DNA of 64,000 nt from Zunongwangia profunda SM-A87 (GCF_000023465.1 NC_014041.1:1447001-1511000); one strand, 5' to 3'; positions 18,760 to 27,858 are shown, counted from the stretch's first letter. Notes: generated from the letters alone by a model not told the origin. Translations and numbers: made by a program.

Positions 18760-19503
18760 TTATAAGTTTTTTTGTGCTGTGGGACGAACAACTAATTCGT
18801 TTACATCAACATCTTCAGGTTGAGCAATAGCAAAAGCTACAGCTTTGGCAATAGCCAATCCTGATATTGTTTCTTTTCTAAAAGTTTCAATAGCCATTTT
18901 CTTTAACTCGGGATCGCTAATCGTATTGGGTAATTCTGATTCGGTAGCACCGGGAGCGATTAATGCCACCCGTATATTGCGGCTTACTTCCTGTCTTAAA
19001 CCATCTGAAATTGCCCTCACGGCAAATTTCGTCGCACTATACACGGTAGAAGTCGGTCCCACCCAACGGTCGCCTACAGAGCTGATATTTACAAATTGGC
19101 CACTGTCTTTTTCTTCAAATACCGGTAAAGCAGCAGCGATCCCATGTAGTACACCTTTAATGTTCACATCGATCATTTGGTGCCATTCTTTAATCTTGTA
19201 ATTATTGATCATGGATAGTGGCATTAATCCTGCATTATTTACAAACACATCCAAAGTTCCATAGCATTCTAAGCTAAAATCTACAAAAGCACGAAGGCTT
19301 TCAGGTACTGTTACATCTAATTTGGTATATACGGCCTCACCACCATTTGCCTTGATTACATTAGAAATGGTTTCTAACTTAGCTGTTCTTCTAGCTCCTA
19401 ATACCACTCTTGCTCCCATTGAAGCAAGATGTTTGGCTATGGCTTCGCCAATACCACTACTAGCTCCGGTAATCGCCACGACTTTTCCTTTTACATTTTC
19501 CAT
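18760..19503 (-). CDS. Short-chain dehydrogenase/reductase (classical SDR)
   Basis: This 247-residue SDR has TGASSGIG at 12-19, NNAG at 89-92, a catalytic Ser in NISSVG (141-142), Tyr155 and Lys159. The basic pair after strand two (GARRT) points to NADP(H). It belongs to a different SDR subfamily from the gene at 2970-3776, nearer to the YdfG-type serine/3-hydroxy-acid reductases, although both accompany close AraC paralogues. The substrate is not predictable. The upstream 310 bp on this strand hold its promoter, in which no clear motif was seen. Confidence 0.9.
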   Translation of the reverse strand: MENVKGKVVAITGASSGIGEAIAKHLASMGARVVLGARRTAKLETISNVIKANGGEAVYTKLDVTVPESLRAFVDFSLECYGTLDVFVNNAGLMPLSMINNYKIKEWHQMIDVNIKGVLHGIAAALPVFEEKDSGQFVNISSVGDRWVGPTSTVYSATKFAVRAISDGLRQEVSRNIRVALIAPGATESELPNTISDPELKKMAIETFRKETISGLAIAKAVAFAIAQPEDVDVNELVVRPTAQKNL

Positions 19504-19813
19504 TTTTTAATGTTTTTTTAGATTAATTATACAGGGCAAAGTTGCTATATACTAGTCTAAAGAAAGTAGCTGGATCGTTTGGAGTTGTAGTCCAATCGTG
19601 CGAAATAATTAAATGCGATGCTGAGCCTCTTTAAAAATATATTTCAAAAGCTACGGATTAATAAGGTATAGATAGCATTCTGCTACACTTCCACCCTACT
19701 AGCTTAACACTCAAATTATAGGTCTATTAGACTTATTTGTTCAGTTATAAACCTTCATCCCTATACTTCAACAGATTGGTCGCTTTTTCAATTCTGAGAT
19801 CGGTTTTACATAC
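19504..19813. other. Intergenic region, nothing recognised
   Basis: About 310 bp separate the SDR gene (promoter side) from the 3' end of the trk operon. No gene, clear terminator or repeat was recognised. A short AT-rich inverted stretch near 19717-19735 is too weak to call. Confidence 0.4.
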
Positions 19814-20479
19814 TTACACAGCTCCAAAAATTTTAGAAATTTCGGCAACTACATTTTTTCGGGATAAAACCACCAGGATATCGTTAACAAAAATTCGGGT
19901 ATCTCCTTCAGGAATAATAACCTGATTGTTTCTTTTGATAAGCACCACCAAAGAATCTGAGGGCAAAATTTTATCCTTAGATAAGGATTTTATATACTGG
20001 TTGGAGATCTTTGAGTTTTTTTCAACCATCATTTCCAACAGCTCGTAACCATCCCCAAGATCTAAAAACTCTTTTACATTGGGCCCAAGCATGGCACGAT
20101 ATAGGTATTTACCGTTTAAGCGATAAGGGCTCTCTACCGTATCAATACCCAATTGTTCAAAAACCGGTAAAAGATCATCGTTATTTACCGAACTTACCAA
20201 TCGTGTAATCCCCATTTTTTTTGCCAGTAAGATAACAAGCGAGTTTACCGCATCATCATTAGTAGTTACAATGATGGCATGGGCATCCTCTGCCTTTGCT
20301 TCTTTTAGCGTATCCGGATTTGTGGCATCGGCATTAATGACCACACAATCATAATTGGTAGCCGCAAGATTAGCAATACGCTCGTCTTTTTCAATAACAT
20401 AAACATTTTGACGATCTTTAAGTGCGGCTTCAATAACATGCTTTCCAGTTTTTCCTGCACCAACTATTATAATATTCAT
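19814..20479 (-). CDS. trkA: TrkA-type potassium uptake regulatory subunit
   Basis: The start is placed at [15 protein letters not shown] (20479, 221 residues), because the longer frame would overlap the upstream gene and add a non-family extension. There is one TrkA-N (RCK) Rossmann domain with GAGKTGKHV and the acidic end of strand two (IEKDE), then one TrkA-C domain ending near [13 protein letters not shown]. The single RCK unit is KtrA-like in size, about half of E. coli TrkA. It gates the TrkH channel encoded 19 bp upstream in response to nucleotides such as NAD(H) or ATP. It is the last gene of the operon. Confidence 0.9.
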
Positions 20480-20498
20480 ATTTATATGATTTTTAAAT

Positions 20499-22058
20499 TT
20501 AAATGTTTCTGATTTTTGTACCATACAGTAGCACTCTCACCAATACCAGAATCGGAATGATTTCAATTCTTCCCGCCCACATTTGTATGATATATATTAA
20601 CTCCAGTACTGGGTTCATAGAGGGATCTGAAATTCCTGTAGAAAGTCCCACCGTACCCTGAGCTGAAGCCGATTCGAATATCGCATCGGCGAGGGTATAT
20701 CCATCTTGCATAAAATACACGGTAAAACAGGTAGAAAAAAACACAAATAGTAAGTAGATAAGCGTAAATAATCCTGCCCTGGCCAATTCCTCATTCATTT
20801 CTGCAGGAAGTAGATAGCGATTATTAAATTTCACCTTTTTTATGGTATGCTCTGAAGCAAAGATTTTATTAATATGCCAGCGTAAGCCTTTTTGTAGTAG
20901 AAGGGCCCTTATAATTTTTATTCCTCCAACCGTTCCCCCTGCGGAACCTCCAATAATCATGGCACCAGCAACCATAAAAAGCACCGGTAAATCATCCCAT
21001 GCTCCAATATTCGCTGTTTGCCAGCCCGTAGTGGATAAACCGCTTACAAATTGAAAAATACCTTCACGTACCGGATCCGATACCCCGTTTGAATTCATCA
21101 GTAAAACCGATAATAAAATCCCACCTATAACCGAAGCTATTATAAAAGCCCGGGTTTGGATATCATGCCATAGCAGTTTATAATTTTGCAGGATGGTGAA
21201 CCTGTACAAAAAAGGAATAGAAAAGCCGCCAACCAGCATGGGCAACAAAAAAAGAATTTCCATTTTTGCCGACTGGTAACCTGCAATACTATCATCCAGT
21301 GTACTAAATCCCCCAGTAGACTGGCCGGCCATCGCATGGTTTACAGCATCAAAAATATTTTCTGCAATTGGATAATCCGGTAAAATAAAATAAGTGCCAA
21401 TAAACAGGTAAACGGCCATTAAAAACGTGATGAAAACGTATATTTTCCATATAGAACGGGCTGTTTGGATCACATTGGTTTTTAATTTGGTGCCACTGGC
21501 CTCAGAACCATACAAAAGAAGGGCAGATTGCCCTGGGATTTGTTTAAAAATAGCTAGTGCCATCACGATAAAACCTGCCCCTCCTATCCACTGCGAGAAA
21601 CAACGATAAAACATTAATGATTTTCCTATAGAAGGTTCGTGATAAGACATAGTGAGTCCCGTAGTGGTAAAAGCACTTGTGCTTTCAAACAAACAGTGTA
21701 AGGGATTGCGGAAATTCAGTAAACTGGACTCGTACTCTAATCCCGACGGCACAAAAGACTGCATCACTTCTAAAGGGGTAAATTGGGCAATCATATAATA
21801 GGGAATACTGCCCATAACGATAATCATCAACCAACCTAAGGCTGCGATCATTAAAGATTGCTGATATTGTGGATCTTCTACGTTTTTAAGACTTTTATAA
21901 ATCCCGTAGGCTATGCCTGAAATCATAAGTGAAGAAATACAGAAGCCCAGTAATGAATACCACTCTCCATAGATAACGGCAACGACACCGGGAACGAGGA
22001 TAACGCCTCCCAGGATTAATTGCAAAATAGCAATCTGTTGAAGTATTGTTTTAAACAT
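20499..22058 (-). CDS. trkH: TrkH-type potassium transporter, membrane subunit
   Basis: The 519-residue integral membrane protein has the four pseudo-repeats of the Trk/Ktr/HKT superfamily. Their selectivity-filter loops can be read in order: [27 protein letters not shown] and [10 protein letters not shown]. The glycine-rich gate-loop region [15 protein letters not shown] lies between loops three and four. It imports K+ together with the RCK subunit encoded downstream. The gene is 12 bp after a small helical-protein gene and close to a KdpDE-like two-component pair, so potassium or turgor control is likely. Confidence 0.93.
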
Positions 22059-22069
22059 TTATATAAAGT

Positions 22070-22420
22070 TTAATTAGGATTAATAACTATTTTCTGAAGG
22101 AGGTTTTCGATATTCCGCAGTCTTGTTTTAACCGCAGATGGTCTGGCAAAAAGTAGTTTTTCCCCGTCTTCAAAAGTTAGTAATAATGCCTTCAGGCAGG
22201 CCTGGGCTTCTTTAAGTTTACCTTCAAACTCGGTTGCAGATTGCGCAGCGATAAGAGCGTCAACTTTCTGAAGAATAAGTAAATTACAGTTAAGAGTCGC
22301 CCGTAGCTCTTCTAATTCCTGAAGTGCTAATTGATGCTGCAAATCTTTTATTGAAGCGTAGACTTCTATAATAATTTTGGAATGGGCTGTAGTAAAAAAA
22401 TCAGTTGCCTTAGCATTCAT
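22070..22420 (-). CDS. Small helical protein of the trk operon, unknown function
   Basis: This 116-residue protein has no signal peptide or membrane segment and looks all-alpha, with heptad-like leucines in LQHQLALQELEELRATLNCN and LRNIENLLQKIV. I do not recognise a family. Its stop is 11 bp before trkH on the same strand and no terminator intervenes, so it is the first gene of the trk operon. A regulatory or adaptor role for the transporter or the nearby kinase is possible but unsupported by sequence. Confidence 0.65.
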   Translation of the reverse strand: MNAKATDFFTTAHSKIIIEVYASIKDLQHQLALQELEELRATLNCNLLILQKVDALIAAQSATEFEGKLKEAQACLKALLLTFEDGEKLLFARPSAVKTRLRNIENLLQKIVINPN

Positions 22421-22691
22421 AACATAAATTTTATCGCATACATGAGGTCATCATGGATCCAATGCTATTTGATGTTACAAATCTCGGCAGCGATTGCTTT
22501 ACTAAAAATCAAGATTTAAATGAAAGGTATAAAGATTTTATAAAGATTGTCGAGGTAGCCCCCAGATATAAACCGAAGAATTATTTTATAATTTCGCAGC
22601 AACCAGATAATCATCAAGCTCGTAAGATAATATTCCTGGCAGGGCTAAAAACATTTCGCAATAAGATAGTAGGATTCGGTGATGTTGCTAA

Positions 22692-23369
22692 TTACTGAAA
22701 ACGGTACCCAATACCACTTTCGGTAATAATGTGTTTTGGATGGTTTGGATTGGCTTCAATTTTCTTTCTTAAGTTACCAATAAAAACACGCAGGTATTGA
22801 GTTTCTAACTGAAAACTAGGCCCCCATACTTTTCTTAGTAAATAGTGATGGGTTAACACTTTTCCTTCGTTCCTGGCTAGAAGGAAAAGCAATTCATATT
22901 CGGTAGAAGTGAGTTTAATGATATGTTCACGCACTTTTATTATCCGGGCGACAAAATCTATACTAATATCCCCGGTAGTTAGTATGGCGTTATTATCGGT
23001 ATTTTGACTGTTACGTATCGCAGAACGTATACGAGCTAATAATTCCCCGGTACGAAAAGGTTTGGTTAAATAGTCCGTTGCCCCATTATCGAGAGCCGAT
23101 ACAATATCTGCTTCATTATCCTGAACAGAAAGAATCAAAATGGGATTATTAAACCATTGTCTTAGTTCCTGAAGGACCTGATGACCATTTTTATCGGGTA
23201 AACCGATATCCAGCAGTATCAAATCGGGTGTATAGCGGGCAGCAAGCAAAATACCTTCTTTGGCAGTACCGGCCTCAAAGACTTTATAATCATTACTTTC
23301 TAAATTTATTTGTAATAATTTACGAATCTGGGGCTCGTCATCTATAATAAGAATTTTGGGATTATTCAT
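22692..23369 (-). CDS. KdpE-like response regulator (OmpR family)
   Basis: The 225-residue regulator has a receiver domain with acidic Asp10-Asp11, the phospho-acceptor Asp54 in LLDIGLPD and the conserved lysine in LTKPF. The winged-helix DNA-binding domain follows, with LTSTEYELLFLLARNEGKVL and the closing ESGIGYRF. The closest described type is KdpE, as also suggested by the kinase. Its start overlaps the kinase gene by 8 bp. No kdpFABC genes are present in the window; the trk operon downstream is the obvious candidate target (inference). Confidence 0.88.
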   Translation of the reverse strand: MNNPKILIIDDEPQIRKLLQINLESNDYKVFEAGTAKEGILLAARYTPDLILLDIGLPDKNGHQVLQELRQWFNNPILILSVQDNEADIVSALDNGATDYLTKPFRTGELLARIRSAIRNSQNTDNNAILTTGDISIDFVARIIKVREHIIKLTSTEYELLFLLARNEGKVLTHHYLLRKVWGPSFQLETQYLRVFIGNLRKKIEANPNHPKHIITESGIGYRFQ

Positions 23370-24444
23370 TTTCTTGGATGTCTAAGGTTGATATTTGAGC
23401 AGGGATTTCAATATGAAAATGCGCGCCTCCCGTCTTTATATTTTCCAGCGTGATTTTTCCGTTTAAAGCTTCTGTAAAGCCTTTAACTATAGAAAGGCCA
23501 AGTCCTGTACCTCCGGTAGCTGTACCTTTCATTTTATAGAACTTATTAAAAACCAGTTCTATTTCGTCTTTAGGGAAACCCGATCCGTTATCTGAAATAT
23601 CTATAACCAACTTATTATCCCGATAATCGCATAATACAAGAATAGTTGTGTTTTTTGGATTATGACGCATCGCGTTGTGGATAAGGTTGTACAGGATCAT
23701 CTCTAAAAAACCACCGTCCAGTAAGACTAAAGCCACATTATCGTTGGGTTCAAATACTATGTTTTGCAGTTCATGTCTTTCTGTATTTTCATTTATGACC
23801 ATAAACACCAGCTCATTCACATCTACCCAATCGAAATTAGGTTTTAGCATACCTGCATCTAACCGACTCATATTTAGCAGGTTTTCAACCTGACGGTTCA
23901 ATCGATTTCCGGCAGTCGAAATTTCATGATAAAGGGATTGTATGTTTTCTTTCGACAATTTTTTTTCGTTTTCAACGATGGTATCTACAGACCCCAATAT
24001 CGTCGCTATCGGAGTTCTAAGTTCATGTGATAAAGAATTAAGTAAGGTATTGTATAAGGCTATGGTTTTCTCTTTTTCTGCTTCATCCCTTTTTTTATCC
24101 TCCATCTGCCTTATTTTGATAGTTAGCACAGCATTGATCATAGCGATGAGCAGGTACATTAAAAACAACAATAAATCTTCAGCCGTATTAATTTTAAAGG
24201 TGAGTACAGGAGGAATAAAGAAAAAATTGAGGATAAGCGCGCTTAACAGTGCACAAACCAGTACGGGTAAAATAGAAAAAATTACCGCGGTAAGCGAAAC
24301 CGCTAGTAACAGGATTAAAGCAACTACTTTATAGCCCATAAAATCCTGAAAAAAGTAAGAAGTAAGCGACGCTAGCAAAATAATAGACATTCCTATGGCA
24401 TATTGCTTACCTAAACTTATATTTCTGTGAAGAATTGAACGCAC
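23362..24444 (-). CDS. KdpD-like histidine kinase lacking the N-terminal KdpD/Usp region
   Basis: The 360-residue kinase starts with four tightly packed membrane helices (about 15-110) of the DUF4118 type found in KdpD, including FFFIPPVLTFKINTAEDLL. A HisKA domain follows with the phosphorylated His140 in NSLSHELRTPIATILGS, then an HATPase with NAMRHNPK, DNGSGFP and GGTGLGLSIVKG. Full KdpD has about 900 residues with an N-terminal ATP-binding KdpD domain and a Usp domain; both are absent here. The start fits the first membrane helix, and no coding sequence is seen in the 330 bp upstream, so this is a short form rather than a fragment. Confidence 0.85.
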   Translation of the reverse strand: MRSILHRNISLGKQYAIGMSIILLASLTSYFFQDFMGYKVVALILLLAVSLTAVIFSILPVLVCALLSALILNFFFIPPVLTFKINTAEDLLLFLMYLLIAMINAVLTIKIRQMEDKKRDEAEKEKTIALYNTLLNSLSHELRTPIATILGSVDTIVENEKKLSKENIQSLYHEISTAGNRLNRQVENLLNMSRLDAGMLKPNFDWVDVNELVFMVINENTERHELQNIVFEPNDNVALVLLDGGFLEMILYNLIHNAMRHNPKNTTILVLCDYRDNKLVIDISDNGSGFPKDEIELVFNKFYKMKGTATGGTGLGLSIVKGFTEALNGKITLENIKTGGAHFHIEIPAQISTLDIQENE

Positions 24445-24621
24445 CTTTTGTTTGTAAATTTAAGTATTAACTTATAAAGATTTTATAAAGATTTACCAAC
24501 GGACAAATTTTTATTGAATTTATCAAGGAACTGATTTACAATTAAAAGAGCATTTGATTTTTTTATAGCTATAGTTTCTGTGAAACAGTGATATTCATTG
24601 GCACCGCCAAAGGGTTTAATA

Positions 24622-24687
24622 CCCCGAGGCTTGCCTCGGAATTGAAATTTTGTATTTATCGAATGCCTCGTGGGCTTGCCCCGAGGT
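24622..24687. repeat. REP-like double hairpin
   Basis: Two GC-rich inverted repeats lie about 25 bp apart in an AT-rich spacer. One is the perfect CCGAGGC-TT-GCCTCGG (24624-24639). The other is CCTCGTGGGC-TT-GCCCCGAGG (24666-24686, one bulge). The TTG core is shared and the two look like complementary halves of one element. This layout is typical of REP/BIME-like sequences mobilised by RAYT transposases. It lies between a promoter region of the kinase gene and the serine hydrolase. Confidence 0.65.
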
Positions 24688-24774
24688 AGTTTACTTTAAA
24701 AATAATAACTTTAAAATGTAACACAACTTACAGAATATCATACACCATCGCTTACTAACTTTAATCAGGCATTC

Positions 24775-25869
24775 ATGAAAATTAAAGCCTTCTTCCTTTT
24801 AATACCCGTAGTTTTATTCCTGGCCAGTACTAAAACCTATGCACAATCAATAACATCACAAATTGAAAATTATCTGGATAACCTAAAGGACTCAGAATTT
24901 TCAGGAACCATATTAGTAGCACATAACGACACGATTATAGCTAAAAGAGCCTATGGACTTGCTAGTATAGAGTATGACGTAAAAAACCAAATTGAGACGA
25001 AATTCAATATAGCCTCTATTACTAAAATGTTTACTGCTGTGGCAGTATTACAACTTTTCGAACAGCGTAAAATAGCACTAAATAAGCCTATAGAAGAATA
25101 TCTACCGGATTATCCAAACCAAATCGTTAGGAACTCGGTGACCACACATCAACTCTTAACGCACACTTCGGGGCTAAATAATTTCTATGTTAATGATTTG
25201 GCTATGATCAAAAATAAGGACTATAAGAATATTTCAGATTTTATTTCCCTATTTGCAAAGGATAGTCTCTTATGTCCACCAGGGACTAAATACAATTACA
25301 GCGGATCAGGATTCGTGGTTCTGGGACTCTTAATTGAACAATTGTCTGGCGAAAATTACTACGATTATATTCAAAGGCATATACTTGAACCATCGGGTAT
25401 GACGAAAACATCAGCGATTCAGGTAGATTCAATTATAAAGAATAAAGCTAGTGGATATACTTCAGAATTTGGCAAAAGTGAAAATTTAAAAAGAAATGAC
25501 TACTATCTTACTAAAGCATCACCAGCCGGATTCTATTATTCAACAATTGAAGATTTATTTAAATTCTCTAAAGCCTTAAGAAACTATCAATTATTAAACA
25601 AAGCTACCACAAATTTAATGCTGCAACCTAAAGTAAAGGGATATAATACGCATTTAGGATATGGGATTGATATCGATAATAGATATAATCAAACGATTAT
25701 TGGACATAGCGGCGGATGGTATGGGATTCATTGCGAGTTAATGGATTTTCTCGACGATCATTATACCATAGTTATATTATCAAATATTGACGATGGAGGA
25801 AAAGCAGGAGCCTCGAAGGTAGCCGACTACTTTAAAATTTTATTAGCTGATAAGAGCGAAAATGAGTAA
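24775..25869 (+). CDS. Serine hydrolase of the class C beta-lactamase family (S12)
   Basis: The 364-residue secreted protein has a signal peptide ending near residue 24 (YAQ). The catalytic Ser81-Ile-Thr-Lys84 motif is in FNIASITKMFTAV, a tyrosine motif is at Tyr175 in YNYSGSGF, and a GHSGGWYG box near the C-terminus takes the KTG place. The tyrosine motif reads YSG instead of the usual Y-x-N. The family includes D-aminopeptidases, esterases and penicillin-binding proteins, and most environmental members are not resistance enzymes. The gene stands alone between a REP-like repeat and the ankyrin gene. The substrate is unknown. Confidence 0.88.
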   Translation: MKIKAFFLLIPVVLFLASTKTYAQSITSQIENYLDNLKDSEFSGTILVAHNDTIIAKRAYGLASIEYDVKNQIETKFNIASITKMFTAVAVLQLFEQRKIALNKPIEEYLPDYPNQIVRNSVTTHQLLTHTSGLNNFYVNDLAMIKNKDYKNISDFISLFAKDSLLCPPGTKYNYSGSGFVVLGLLIEQLSGENYYDYIQRHILEPSGMTKTSAIQVDSIIKNKASGYTSEFGKSENLKRNDYYLTKASPAGFYYSTIEDLFKFSKALRNYQLLNKATTNLMLQPKVKGYNTHLGYGIDIDNRYNQTIIGHSGGWYGIHCELMDFLDDHYTIVILSNIDDGGKAGASKVADYFKILLADKSENE

Positions 25870-25924
25870 GCCCCTTACAAGAAAAAGCAGAGACAATTTG
25901 TTCTATGTACATATTATATAGAAA

Positions 25925-25940
25925 TATATGATATCATATA
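25925..25940. promoter_or_regulatory. Perfect 16-bp palindrome upstream of the ankyrin gene
   Basis: TATATGATATCATATA is a perfect palindrome about 108 bp before the ankyrin gene. A second weak inverted repeat (TTCTAT/ATAGAA) lies just upstream. It could be an operator, but the AT-only sequence makes chance plausible. Confidence 0.3.
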
Positions 25941-26047
25941 AATGAAGTTTCAGGTTGGAGGAATATCATTATATTTAAAGCAATACGCGTTCAAATCTTA
26001 TTACCTGTTCATTAGCTTATGTTTTAATCGTAACAACCAAAATCATC

Positions 26048-26773
26048 ATGAAAAAATCTTTTTTAGCATTAATTCTAGTTCTCGTTTGTTCAAATTTATC
26101 TTCTCAGAAGCTTTTTAAAGCTGTAGATAAAGGAGATGCACAAAAAGTAAAAGCGCTATTAGAAAAAGGAGCTGATCCAAATGTTTATACGGAGGATGGG
26201 TTATTCCCTTTATGGAGAGCTACAGCCAATAATAACCAGGAAATAACCAAACTTTTATTGGAAAATGGTGCAACGGTTGATTTAGAAAACAAAACATCCT
26301 CCGGGAGTTTGACCTCATTAATTTATCCTTCACAGGAAGGATATTTTGAAATTGTAAAACTTTTGGTTGATCATGGTGCTGATGTTAACTATAATGCGTT
26401 TAAAGGCTTTACACCTATTCGGATTGCGGCTAGAAATGGTCATTTAAATATTATAAAGTATTTAGCTGAACATGGGGCTAAAATTGATGTAAAAGCTGAG
26501 GATGGAGCTACACCATTAGAACATGCGGCTTCTAAAGGCCATTATGACGTAGTGCGCTTTTTAATTGATAAAGGAGCGAATGTAAATACTGTAGATAAAG
26601 AAGGTGACTTTCCGCTGGGAGAAGCTGCTAAGTATGGCTATACAGAAATTATGGAATTACTGATTAGAAATAAAGCTGACTTATCTTTAAAAAATGCAGC
26701 GGGTAAAACAGCCTTAGATTTAGCAAAAGAAAGAGGGCAAAAAAGAGCTGTAGATTTATTAAAAAATCAGTAA
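26048..26773 (+). CDS. Secreted ankyrin-repeat protein
   Basis: The 241-residue protein has a signal peptide (about 1-20, ending near NLSSQ) and then about seven ankyrin repeats that fill the mature chain. Examples are DAQKVKALLEKGADPNVYTE, GHLNIIKYLAEHGAKIDVKA and GHYDVVRFLIDKGANVNTVD. It should be a periplasmic protein-protein interaction scaffold. In other bacteria small periplasmic ankyrin proteins accompany catalases or other stress enzymes; no such partner is adjacent here. It is a single gene ending at a shared terminator. Confidence 0.9.
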   Translation: MKKSFLALILVLVCSNLSSQKLFKAVDKGDAQKVKALLEKGADPNVYTEDGLFPLWRATANNNQEITKLLLENGATVDLENKTSSGSLTSLIYPSQEGYFEIVKLLVDHGADVNYNAFKGFTPIRIAARNGHLNIIKYLAEHGAKIDVKAEDGATPLEHAASKGHYDVVRFLIDKGANVNTVDKEGDFPLGEAAKYGYTEIMELLIRNKADLSLKNAAGKTALDLAKERGQKRAVDLLKNQ

Positions 26774-26826
26774 GTTATTTCATCCAATCTGGGATTATCA
26801 CGTAAAAAATGTAAACAATTGTTGTA

Positions 26827-26906
26827 AAAAGCCGCCATAAAAGATAAAAGTCAAATAGATCAGGATTTTTGATCATTTTAACATTTTTATCATTAGGGCG
26901 GCTTTT
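26827..26906. terminator. Bidirectional terminator-like hairpin
   Basis: The stem AAAAGCCGCC (26827-26836) with GGCGGCTTTT (26897-26906) lies between the convergent ankyrin and ompW genes and would end both transcripts with A/T tracts. The 60-base loop holds a smaller hairpin (GATCA...TGATC) and an FNR-like half site. Confidence 0.65.
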
Positions 26907-26928
26907 AATTTGTAACCGGACAACGGAA

Positions 26929-27576
26929 TTACAGCTTAACCCCAATACCTAATCCAAAAAGCCATGGGTTGATATCTACATCAGCTCCAACGGTAGCATC
27001 TAAAGCAGTAGTGGCATTTACGGTAACATCGGTTTGCAAAAACAATTTTTTAATATCCAGGTTAATAAACCATTTATCACTAATCATATAATCTACACCT
27101 AATTGTCCGGCAAAGCCTAAACTGTTATCATAATCTAAATCATCTGCCACCGGACCTTCATCTACACTATAAAAAATAGTATAGTTTAAACCTGCTCCAA
27201 TATAAGGCTTAAAATTACCCAATGAAGTTACATGATATTGACAAGTCAGTGTTGGAGGTAAAAGCCAAACACTTCCCAGATCAATATTTCCTGCAGCAGT
27301 ATTTATAGCTTCTACATCGTGTTTTGTTGTTCCAAGTATAAGTTCTAATGACCAGTTTTTAGTAAAATAATAAGTAATATCAAATTCAGGTATAACTGTA
27401 GTAGAAATATCTGCATCACCACCTATCGCTTCTATTGAAGCTTTTTCGTCTGGTGAAACCACTACTCCTCTTAACCTAAACTGCCATGGATTATCCTGAG
27501 TTTTGTCTATTTCTTGAGCCTGAAACGAAAAACTAAGCAATAATGCAGCAAGTGTTGTAAATACAAATCTTCTCAT
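26929..27576 (-). CDS. ompW: OmpW-family outer membrane protein
   Basis: The 215-residue protein has a signal peptide ending near FQAQ and an eight-stranded barrel pattern. OmpW hallmarks are seen: NPWQFRLRGVVVSPDE at the mature N-terminus, ITYYFTKNWSLELILGTTKHD, then LGSVWLLPPTLTCQYHV and NFKPYIGAGLNYTIFY, and the closing PWLFGLGIGVKL. OmpW forms a narrow hydrophobic channel and in enteric bacteria is under FNR and redox control. A matching FNR-like box and a perfect TAnnTTTG element lie upstream, which strengthens the parallel. Confidence 0.93.
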   Translation of the reverse strand: MRRFVFTTLAALLLSFSFQAQEIDKTQDNPWQFRLRGVVVSPDEKASIEAIGGDADISTTVIPEFDITYYFTKNWSLELILGTTKHDVEAINTAAGNIDLGSVWLLPPTLTCQYHVTSLGNFKPYIGAGLNYTIFYSVDEGPVADDLDYDNSLGFAGQLGVDYMISDKWFINLDIKKLFLQTDVTVNATTALDATVGADVDINPWLFGLGIGVKL

Positions 27577-27600
27577 AATTTTGAAATTTTATTAATACCT

Positions 27601-27643
27601 CAAAAATATTTCGAAAGCCACCTTAAAAAGATGATAAAAGTCA
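27601..27643 (-). promoter_or_regulatory. Predicted FNR-like box and promoter of ompW
   Basis: On the minus strand TGAC-TTTT-ATCA (27643-27632, centre 27637.5) is followed by a perfect Bacteroidota -7 element, TATTTTTG (27608-27601). The spacing from centre to the first base is 29.5 bp, the same as at the two promoters near 9 kb. A start near 27596 gives a leader of about 20 nt to the ATG at 27576. Confidence 0.7.
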
Positions 27644-27858
27644 GTTATATTTATGATTTTTACTCTTATTAGACACCTCTTTAAATAGAGCTTCTCTTTT
27701 ACTTTTTTACTATTAGGAGAAAGAGTTGATTGAGAATGAAATTCTATTAATAATTAACAAATTTCAATTGTATTTATTTAGATCATTCAGTTTGAATGAA
27801 ATTTAGGTATGTTTACATTAGACAAAACCGTTATTTCATTATCACAACCTAATTATCT

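Noticed and set aside
22453..22698. 81-codon plus-strand open frame between the trk operon and the response regulator
   Set aside because: It runs against the local gene direction, overlaps the response-regulator stop and shows no domain; the gap is needed for the trk promoter.
24775..25869. Beta-lactamase resistance gene
   Set aside because: The Ser-x-x-Lys motif is general to the S12 family, the tyrosine motif is YSG and nothing else points to resistance.
26842..26853. FNR-like site between the convergent ankyrin and ompW genes
   Set aside because: AGATAAAAGTCA resembles the ompW box, but no gene starts nearby and no -7 element lies at the right distance.
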